DNA from: Bacteroidota bacterium
GTDB lineage: Bacteria > Bacteroidota > Bacteroidia > Bacteroidales > Prolixibacteraceae
Assembly (NCBI GenBank): GCA_030691295.1
Contig: JAUYEQ010000576.1
Coordinates: 1 to 5,233, forward strand
DNA: 5,233 bases
Reading direction: 5' to 3'
In this document: positions 1-5,233 of the stretch, piece by piece
How the letters are laid out: each line of letters starts with the position of its first letter
Numbering within the stretch: position 1 is the first letter of the stretch
Program-made: the position numbers and the translations under genes
Notes under the pieces: generated by a model
Database searches by the model: none
What the model was told of the DNA's origin: nothing
Seen by the model: only the letters and a program-made list of their open reading frames with translations

Positions 1-99
1 GACTTAGGATGGCAGAAGTGAAAATCATCCAACAGCTAGCAATATTTATAAGTTTATTCAATTATCTTTCGAAGAATTTAATTAATAATTCATTCCGGA

Positions 100-2253
100 A
101 TGACAAGTAGTTTTTTTGATCTGATAGCCCACGAATTTGAACGGCCTTTTCAAAACCCGGTTTTGGTTTTTGCTGTCATTCTGCTTATAATTTTACTTTC
201 TCCCATTTTACTCCGGAAGCTCAAAATTCCCGGCATTATCGGCCTTATTATTTCCGGGGTAATTATTGGGCCACACGGCATTAACTGGCTCGAAAAAAAT
301 TCGGCAGTTACCCTTTTTTCGACCATTGGCTTGCTTTATATCATGTTCATTGCGGGTTTGGAACTCGACCTGAAAGAATTTCAGCGAAATAAGAATAAGA
401 GTATCGTTTTCGGCTTCCTGACCTTTATTATCCCATTAACCATAGGGTTTCCGGTTTGTTATTACCTTCTCGATTATAGTTTCACAGCGAGTTTACTTAT
501 TTCGAGCATGTTTTCGACCCACACCATGGTTTCGTACCCCATTGTGAGCAAATTCGGAATATCAAAAAATGAAGCTGTTGCGATAACCGTTGGGGGAACG
601 ATTCTGACCGATACTGCCGTACTTATTTTACTTGCAGTTATAATGAGTTCGAACAACGGTGGACTGAACATGGCCTTCTGGATTCAATTGATTGCTTCTC
701 TGGCAGTATTCTCAGGCATTATGTTCTGGATTATTCCCAAAGTTACAGCATGGTTTTTTCAGAAACTTGAAAGTGAAAAGACCTCGCATTATATTTTTGT
801 GCTTGCAGTTGTTTTTTTTGCAGCCTTTCTGGCCGAACTTGCCGGCATTGAACCAATTATCGGTGCATTCGTTGCTGGTCTGGCACTTAATAAGCTCATC
901 CCCTATTCATCAACCCTTATGAACAGGATCGAATTCATCGGGCAATCGATATTTATACCATTTTTCCTGATAAGTGTCGGAATGCTGGTCGATATCAAAG
1001 TGTTGCTGAATGGCCCGTGGGCAGTAATCATAGCAGTAACATTATCGGTGGTGGCTCTTATCGGAAAATGGATGGCTTCGAGCGCAACCGCTTCAATATT
1101 CAGATATTCGGCCGACCAGCGAAAGCTGATTTTCGGGTTGAGCAGTTCGCATGCCGCAGCTACACTGGCCGTTATCCTGGTAGGTTTTCAGGCCGGTATT
1201 ATTGACGAAAATGCGCTGAATGGCACCATTTTGCTGATTCTGGTTACTTGCCTGGTTGCAAGCATTGTTACTGAAAATGCTTCGAAACGCATCATCACTT
1301 CTGAAAAGGAAGAACCGGCAATCGAATATCCGGTTCACAACAGCGAGCATATCATGATTCCGATCGCAAATATGGACAATATGGAAACTTTGCTCGAATT
1401 TGCAGTTTTTGTAAAAAATAAGAAATCGATCAATCCGATTACCATTTTGTCGGTAGTACCAAACGACGAAGAAGCCGAGAAAAATCTGGTAAAAGCAAAA
1501 AAGAACCTGCTGCCTTTGGTGAAAATGGCATCGGCCAACGAAACCAAGGTAAAAATTACGGCCACCATCGACCACAATATCGCCGGAGGGATTATCAGGG
1601 CTTCGCGTGAAGAAATGACGGATACCATCATGATTGGCTGGCCCCGCAAAACCGGACTGATTGAACGCTTCATCGAAACAAAAACAGCCTCCATCATTTC
1701 GCGAACCAGTAAGGCGGTTTACATTTGTCATTTTGCGCATCCGCTTATAAACCACAACAAAATTGTAGTGGTTTGCCCGCCTCTCGCCGAGCTTGAACCC
1801 GGATTCGAGATATGGTTACCCAAAATCCACGCACTTTCGAGAGAACTTAGCCTGAATGTTTTTTGCTATTGCAACCCGGTTACCAATACTGCTATTAACG
1901 ATCTTTTCAGGCAACGTAAACAAAAATGCGGATTCATTTTTTCTGAAGAATACGATTTGGAAGATCTTGACCTGCTGCAAAAAAATGTTGTCATCGACGA
2001 TATGCTGTTTTACGTGGCTGCCCGGCGCACCTCTGTTTCGTATGATAACTGCATGGAACACATTCAGGAAAGACTGGAGAAACACTTTCCGTCAAACAGC
2101 AAAATTATCATTTATCCGCGCGTTCATCACATCGACAGTAAATTCAGCGAATATGGCGACATCAATGCGGAGCCACTCAGCCATGGATTCGAACGGGTAC
2201 AAAAAATCGGAAGAGATTTGGGAAACTTGTTGAAGCGCGAGCATAAAGGGTAA
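100..2253 (+). CDS. CPA2-family cation:proton antiporter with UspA-like C-terminal domains
   Basis: Inner-membrane monovalent cation/H+ exchanger of the KefB/NapA-like CPA2 type (Na_H_Exchanger domain), expected to serve pH and Na+ or K+ homeostasis. Residues about 22-395 contain 12-13 hydrophobic segments. Family landmarks are the early glycine-rich segment (GVIIGPHGI, 53-61), the unwound-helix segment STHTMVSYPIVS (139-150), the ion-site pair T170-D171 in GGTILTDTAVLIL, IIGAFVAGLAL (253-263), FFLISVGM (288-295), and K323 in GKW, at the usual conserved basic position. Residues about 415-545 and 552-675 are soluble and resemble two degenerate UspA-type domains; no TrkA-N/KTN nucleotide-binding domain is visible. 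The ATG at 100 puts a short polar stretch before the first membrane segment and is a natural start; no Shine-Dalgarno precedes it. It stands alone on its strand and ends 3 bases from the convergent nucleotidyltransferase gene. The family call is firm; which ion is carried cannot be read from the sequence. Confidence 0.93.
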   Translation: MTSSFFDLIAHEFERPFQNPVLVFAVILLIILLSPILLRKLKIPGIIGLIISGVIIGPHGINWLEKNSAVTLFSTIGLLYIMFIAGLELDLKEFQRNKNKSIVFGFLTFIIPLTIGFPVCYYLLDYSFTASLLISSMFSTHTMVSYPIVSKFGISKNEAVAITVGGTILTDTAVLILLAVIMSSNNGGLNMAFWIQLIASLAVFSGIMFWIIPKVTAWFFQKLESEKTSHYIFVLAVVFFAAFLAELAGIEPIIGAFVAGLALNKLIPYSSTLMNRIEFIGQSIFIPFFLISVGMLVDIKVLLNGPWAVIIAVTLSVVALIGKWMASSATASIFRYSADQRKLIFGLSSSHAAATLAVILVGFQAGIIDENALNGTILLILVTCLVASIVTENASKRIITSEKEEPAIEYPVHNSEHIMIPIANMDNMETLLEFAVFVKNKKSINPITILSVVPNDEEAEKNLVKAKKNLLPLVKMASANETKVKITATIDHNIAGGIIRASREEMTDTIMIGWPRKTGLIERFIETKTASIISRTSKAVYICHFAHPLINHNKIVVVCPPLAELEPGFEIWLPKIHALSRELSLNVFCYCNPVTNTAINDLFRQRKQKCGFIFSEEYDLEDLDLLQKNVVIDDMLFYVAARRTSVSYDNCMEHIQERLEKHFPSNSKIIIYPRVHHIDSKFSEYGDINAEPLSHGFERVQKIGRDLGNLLKREHKG

Positions 2254-2256
2254 AAC

Positions 2257-2559
2257 TCAAATAACCTCAATGCCGTATTTTTTGATCTCACCTAAGAAAT
2301 TTGCGTCATCACGATCACTCTCTATCAGAATAGGTTCAATACGATCATCGACCTGCCTTCTTAATTTCCATAATAAGGGATTAATTGCAAAAAAGTCTCC
2401 TTCTATTTGGTCTACAACGACGGCAACATCAATATCACTATCTTCCCGGTTAGCGCTACGGGCATAAGATCCAAACAGATACACCTTAGCCAAAGGAAAA
2501 TATTCCATCAAAAGGAACTTGTATTGTTTCACTTTGTTTATAGCTTCGCCTTTATCCAT
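2257..2559 (-). CDS. MNT-type minimal nucleotidyltransferase, putative antitoxin of a HEPN/MNT pair
   Basis: A 100-residue minimal nucleotidyltransferase of the DNA polymerase beta superfamily. The signature GS-X10-D-X-D is intact: G30-S31 in LFGSYARS, then D42 and D44 in SDIDVAVV. E75 in RIEPIL is the likely third metal-binding carboxylate. The length is normal for stand-alone MNT proteins. In characterised MntA/HepT systems the MNT partner transfers AMP from ATP onto a tyrosine of the HEPN toxin and so neutralises it; a similar role here is inferred. I chose the ATG at 2559. The open frame extends to a GTG at 2598, but that would add 13 residues lying wholly inside the HEPN gene, and the domain needs none of them. 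The first 22 bases overlap the end of the HEPN gene, which suggests co-transcription and translational coupling. A sampled 60-base stretch (2261-2320) is 38% GC against 55% in the SusD gene (3661-3720), weakly suggesting an accessory origin. Confidence 0.88.
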   Translation of the reverse strand: MDKGEAINKVKQYKFLLMEYFPLAKVYLFGSYARSANREDSDIDVAVVVDQIEGDFFAINPLLWKLRRQVDDRIEPILIESDRDDANFLGEIKKYGIEVI

Positions 2560-2924
2560 TGTTGCAATAATGATGTTTTTTGTAAAATTTCCATGCACTT
2601 TTCGGGAGTCAAACTCCTCAACAGCCTTTCTTTATGAGAAGGGTACCTGGCTTCGATATTAAGTGGTTCGATCTGATCGATGAACTCTTTCAAGTCTTCG
2701 GTAAATTCATCATAGAAGGCCCCTTTCTTGGCAATGTAGGATAAACTATGAGAATACGGCGCTATTTCGGAGCAAAGTTTGGTGTAATACGCCTTAAATA
2801 TTTTCTCGATAGTTTGATGACACATAAATCCAACATACAGGTATCGCTTACTGCGAAGCATCGCTTCAGCCGTCTCCAAATCATAATCCGATAATTCGAC
2901 CCAATATGTAATCGTGTCATTCAT
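2538..2924 (-). CDS. HEPN domain protein, putative toxin or substrate-binding partner of the MNT
   Basis: A 128-residue, mostly helical protein that fills a single HEPN domain. Features typical of the family are an N-terminal W...DYDLETAEAML helix (8-23), GFMCHQTIEKIFKAYY (32-47), H59 in the helix that follows, and EARYPSH (91-97). HEPN proteins next to MNT nucleotidyltransferases are usually toxin or RNA-binding partners; many HEPN domains are RNases using an R-X4-6-H motif. I do not find that motif: the nearest candidate is R93-X3-H97. The protein therefore fits the PF05168-like branch better than HepT/DUF86, and RNase activity should not be assumed. The ATG at 2924 lies just downstream of a good promoter and matches the expected N-terminus. 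It is the first gene of a two-gene unit and its 3' end overlaps the MNT start. The HEPN fold is a confident call; toxicity is inference. Confidence 0.85.
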   Translation of the reverse strand: MNDTITYWVELSDYDLETAEAMLRSKRYLYVGFMCHQTIEKIFKAYYTKLCSEIAPYSHSLSYIAKKGAFYDEFTEDLKEFIDQIEPLNIEARYPSHKERLLRSLTPEKCMEILQKTSLLQQWIKAKL

Positions 2925-2940
2925 AGAATAAACATTTGCT

Positions 2941-2968
2941 CAAAGATAACACAAAAATCGATCAACAA
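2941..2968 (-). promoter_or_regulatory. Bacteroidota-type promoter of the HEPN/MNT operon
   Basis: Read on the minus strand, TATCTTTG (2948-2941) matches the Bacteroidota -7 consensus TAnnTTTG exactly, and TTG (2968-2966) lies 17 bases upstream as the -33 element. Transcription would begin a few bases past 2941, about 10-15 bases before the HEPN ATG at 2924, giving a very short 5' leader. Position, orientation and spacing all fit; no start-site data are available. Confidence 0.65.
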
Positions 2969-3007
2969 GTAACGTCTGTTTAGGCACAGGCAGAGGCTGA
3001 AGTAATT

Positions 3008-3039
3008 AAAAAAAAGGTTGATCGTTTTCCAACCAACCT
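3008..3039 (-). terminator. Rho-independent terminator of the SusC/SusD operon
   Basis: On the minus strand, 17 bases past the SusD stop codon, AGGTTGGT (3039-3032) pairs with ATCAACCT (3022-3015) as an 8-pair stem with one G-U wobble and a 9-base loop, followed at once by a run of T (complement of A 3008-3015). This is the classic hairpin plus U-tract layout. It closes the SusC/SusD transcript and insulates the HEPN/MNT promoter about 40 bases downstream. Confidence 0.8.
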
Positions 3040-3055
3040 CTTCGAACCATCAAAA

Positions 3056-4465
3056 TTAATCTTCAGTACCATCGTCCCACCAAACACCTTTTGCAGTGGT
3101 AATATTGACAGGAATGTTAGCTCCGTTGGTCGTTATTTCATCATCGGGATAAGGCAAGCGACGCGGAACATTGCCGTATATATTCTGCATTGCAGGGAAA
3201 CCGGTACGTCGCCAGTCGGTCCACGCTTCAATACTCTGGAACATGAACATGGCGATGTATTTCTGTTTCATGATCAACTCCAGCGTAAGGGCATCTTTTC
3301 CCGGCGAAACAGAAGGTTGTGCCATAAATGTGTTCCGGTCGGCAGCGGAAATACCATTGTCGGTTAAGGCAACAGTAACAGCCGCCTGATAAGCTTCGTA
3401 GGCTTTGACTTTGTCACCTTTTCTGAAATTCGCTTCGGCTTCTATAAACTTTAGCTCGCGGAAGGAGATGATTGGAACTGCAGTGATGGCACTCAGCAAT
3501 TCAGGAGTAAATTTTGAATAGAGCGTTCCCGCCTGATCTTGTTGGTTTTCGCCATTTTTACCCGGTAAAAAAGCTCCGTTGATCTTTGTGAACCAACGTG
3601 CAAGCCTTGGGTCGTTGTTGGCAACCAACAAATCGTACATGGTTTTGCTCATAGAATGGTGGCCGCGATCGGCTTCTTCCTGAAACCAGGGATTTTGCTG
3701 GGTAGCCACTTCGGTGAATTTATCCAGTTTCATTTCGGCGGCGCTCGATTGAAATGCTTTTGAAACAGCATCCAAAGCGGCGGTTGCACTACCCTGCGGA
3801 TCGCGTTTGCTCAGGTGGTTATACAGGCGTGCTTTTAGCGCCCAGGCTGCTTTGATCCATTTGGCCGCATCACCATCGTAAATCAGATCGGCTCCACCAA
3901 TGGCTCCAACCGAAGTTTTTCCCAAATCGGCAATCGCCTCATCAAGCAAGGTTTGAAGTTTGGTATAAATTTCCTGCTGATTGTCGAATTTCGGTTTCGG
4001 GAAATCGGTTGGATTCAGCGCCTGCGAAAACGGCACCTGCCCGAAACAATCGGTAGCAACCGAAAAAGTGTGCGCATAAAGGATTTTAGCGATCCCGACA
4101 GCTTTCCAGTTACCATCTTCTGTTCCACCTTTCGATCCTTTTTTGATAATTTGTGAAAGATCCATCAGCTGATCGAGATACATGTAATTCCAGTCGTTGT
4201 TGAAAGTCTGCGAATTGATGTTTATACGCTGGTCGGCTTCGAGCAACTGGCCATGCACGCCGCATGTTTGCTCAATAAATACCGAAGTGTACCATGCCAT
4301 TGAGTTGGCAGTTATCGTGAAACCCGCATTGGTGGTAACCTGTGGCATCAGTAGTTTGATGGAAACTTCTTCCGGCTCGTTGGGATTGGTGTCAATCTCA
4401 TCCATTATTTTGTCGCTGCATGATGCAAAAAGCAATACAGCAAACAGATATATCAGTTTTTTCAT
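3056..4465 (-). CDS. SusD/RagB-family outer-membrane nutrient-binding lipoprotein
   Basis: A 469-residue surface lipoprotein that binds a nutrient and acts as the lid of the SusC-type transporter encoded just upstream. The N-terminus is a lipoprotein signal: MKK, a hydrophobic stretch, then FASC with lipidated C16, followed by SDK. An Asn/Pro-rich DTNPNEPEEVS (25-35) follows. Family landmarks are FGQVPFSQAL (141-150), the TPR-like helix WIKAAWALKARLYNHLSKRDP-like region (203-223), ISFRELKFIEAEA (333-345), the AMFMFQSIEAWTDWRRTGFP-region helix (about 405-424), and NVPRRLPYPDDE (432-443). Length and motifs fit the shorter SusD-like_2 (PF12771-type) group better than classical starch-binding SusD. 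I start at the ATG at 4465, which places MKK directly before the signal; the frame also allows a TTG two codons earlier, which is unlikely. It lies 18 bases after the SusC stop, so the two are one operon. The ligand is unknown; both glycan and peptide-type substrates remain possible. Confidence 0.93.
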   Translation of the reverse strand: MKKLIYLFAVLLFASCSDKIMDEIDTNPNEPEEVSIKLLMPQVTTNAGFTITANSMAWYTSVFIEQTCGVHGQLLEADQRININSQTFNNDWNYMYLDQLMDLSQIIKKGSKGGTEDGNWKAVGIAKILYAHTFSVATDCFGQVPFSQALNPTDFPKPKFDNQQEIYTKLQTLLDEAIADLGKTSVGAIGGADLIYDGDAAKWIKAAWALKARLYNHLSKRDPQGSATAALDAVSKAFQSSAAEMKLDKFTEVATQQNPWFQEEADRGHHSMSKTMYDLLVANNDPRLARWFTKINGAFLPGKNGENQQDQAGTLYSKFTPELLSAITAVPIISFRELKFIEAEANFRKGDKVKAYEAYQAAVTVALTDNGISAADRNTFMAQPSVSPGKDALTLELIMKQKYIAMFMFQSIEAWTDWRRTGFPAMQNIYGNVPRRLPYPDDEITTNGANIPVNITTAKGVWWDDGTED

Positions 4466-4483
4466 GGTCAATAGTATTATTCG

Positions 4484-5233
4484 TTAAAAAGTAATTTTTA
4501 CACCAAACCCAAGCGATTTGGTATTCGGCAGCGCCACATATTCGAAAGCTCCGGTTCCGTTGCCGGTAGAAGTACTCGATTCAGGATCGAAATTCGGATA
4601 ATCGGTAATCATCAGCAGGTTGCGCCCCATGGCATACACCGACATATTCGCAATATTGACAGGTTTCAGCCATGCTTTTGGCAGCTCTAAATTCAAGGTA
4701 ACTTCACGCAAACGCACAAAAGTGGTTTCATAAACATTGGCTTCCGAAATGTTCGCCATTACATTGTTCCAATAGGTGCGGCCTTTTTCTATTTCAATGT
4801 CGTTTACCCCATCAATTACGGTGTTGCCATTGTCGTCCAGATGTCCCTTCATGGCATCAAGTATATGTTTGGATTCGCGGTCCTCGGTCATTTCGAGCAT
4901 ACCGTACAACATTCCAAGACGGTTCAATCCCGATGATAAATGCCCGCCCTGACGCCAGTCGATGGTCGCACTCAATGTCAGGTTTTTATACCTGAAGGAG
5001 TTGTTGAAACCAACTTCAAAATCGGGGTTCACATCGGCAATTGGTCCAGTTTCCGGAGCAGTGAGCGGCATTCCGTAGGTTGGATAACTGGAATCGCTGT
5101 CAACCACAATTTTACCGGAAGCATCGTCGCGCAAGAATTTTGATCCCCAGATAACCGGGAAAGCTGACCCCACATAAGCATAAGCGCCAACATCAACGAA
5201 GTTCTGGAATCCGGCCTGAATACGGTCGGCACC
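4484..5233 (-). CDS. SusC/RagA-family TonB-dependent outer-membrane receptor, C-terminal part
   Basis: The last 249 residues of a SusC-like TonB-linked outer-membrane transporter; the frame is open through the right window edge, so the signal peptide, plug and most of the barrel lie outside. Full-length relatives are about 1000 residues. Visible landmarks are the NPDFEVGFNNSFRYKNLTLS barrel-strand region with DWRQGG after it, the FVRLREVTLNLELPKAW segment typical of SusC proteins, GRNLLMITDYPNFDPES, and a final strand GFGVKITF ending in the terminal Phe used for beta-barrel assembly. A GTG at 5173 could be mistaken for a start, but the frame continues upstream without a stop and with barrel-like sequence (for example AGFQNFVDVGAYAYV), so it is internal. 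It is the first visible gene of the SusC-SusD operon, 18 bases ahead of the lipoprotein gene. It uses TonB/ExbBD energy to import the ligand captured by SusD; the operon promoter is not in this window. Confidence 0.95.
   Translation of the reverse strand, partial: GADRIQAGFQNFVDVGAYAYVGSAFPVIWGSKFLRDDASGKIVVDSDSSYPTYGMPLTAPETGPIADVNPDFEVGFNNSFRYKNLTLSATIDWRQGGHLSSGLNRLGMLYGMLEMTEDRESKHILDAMKGHLDDNGNTVIDGVNDIEIEKGRTYWNNVMANISEANVYETTFVRLREVTLNLELPKAWLKPVNIANMSVYAMGRNLLMITDYPNFDPESSTSTGNGTGAFEYVALPNTKSLGFGVKITF

Noticed and set aside
7..30. Inverted repeat GGATG / CATCC
   Set aside because: Only 5 pairs with a 14-base loop and no extension; expected by chance.
49..70. Candidate antiporter promoter boxes TAAGTTTA (49-56) and TATCTTTC (63-70)
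   Set aside because: Each misses the final G of TAnnTTTG, and bases 1-62 contain no TTG to serve as the -33 element.
1..99. Possible upstream gene end (frame 1 stop at 19-21), a 33-codon frame from ATG at 9, or a divergent start at 28 on the minus strand
   Set aside because: Each is only a few codons or lacks any recognisable protein features, and the window edge cuts them off; none can be supported.
1093..1755. 220-codon open frame on the minus strand inside the antiporter gene
   Set aside because: It is a shadow of the antiporter: composition is rich in Arg, Asn, Phe and Cys without domain-like pattern, and the plus-strand frame has clear family motifs.
2560..2598. Extended N-terminus of the nucleotidyltransferase from the GTG at 2598
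   Set aside because: The 13 extra residues overlap HEPN coding sequence and precede the domain; the ATG at 2559 is the better start.
4466..4471. TTG start two codons upstream of the SusD ATG
   Set aside because: A lipoprotein signal beginning MKK from the ATG at 4465 is complete and typical.
5029..5232. 67-codon minus-strand frame overlapping the SusC gene
   Set aside because: Out of frame with the SusC C-terminal coding sequence, which is well supported through the window edge.

Overview
The window looks like chromosomal DNA from a member of the Bacteroidota. Three things point there: a SusC/SusD-type outer-membrane nutrient uptake pair, a TTG / TAnnTTTG promoter upstream of one gene pair, and starts without purine-rich Shine-Dalgarno sequences. 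The genus cannot be named from this sequence alone.

Layout, left to right. Bases 1-99 are an AT-rich leader in which I cannot support a gene. A 717-residue CPA2-type cation:proton antiporter follows on the plus strand (100-2253), with a membrane exchanger domain and a soluble, UspA-like C-terminal half. Everything after it is on the minus strand. A two-gene HEPN/MNT module (HEPN 2924-2538, then nucleotidyltransferase 2559-2257) overlaps by 22 bases and runs tail-to-tail into the antiporter with only 3 bases between the stop codons. The module has its own Bacteroidota-type promoter (2941-2968). A rho-independent terminator (3008-3039) separates it from a SusC-SusD operon that enters from the right edge: the last 249 residues of the SusC-like TonB-dependent receptor (5233-4484, 5' end outside the window), then, 18 bases on, a complete SusD-like lipoprotein (4465-3056).

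The genes form three independent units. The antiporter handles inner-membrane ion/pH homeostasis. SusC and SusD form an outer-membrane importer: the SusD lipoprotein captures a ligand and closes over the TonB-driven SusC barrel. No enzyme gene lies beside them here to reveal the substrate. The HEPN/MNT pair is most likely a toxin-antitoxin-like accessory module inserted between two housekeeping or nutrient loci. It is the part most worth a second look, because its HEPN protein lacks the canonical RX4-6H RNase motif. I see no RNA genes, insertion sequences, CRISPR arrays or large repeats, and no gene-free stretch longer than 300 bases; the longest gap is 131 bases (2925-3055).
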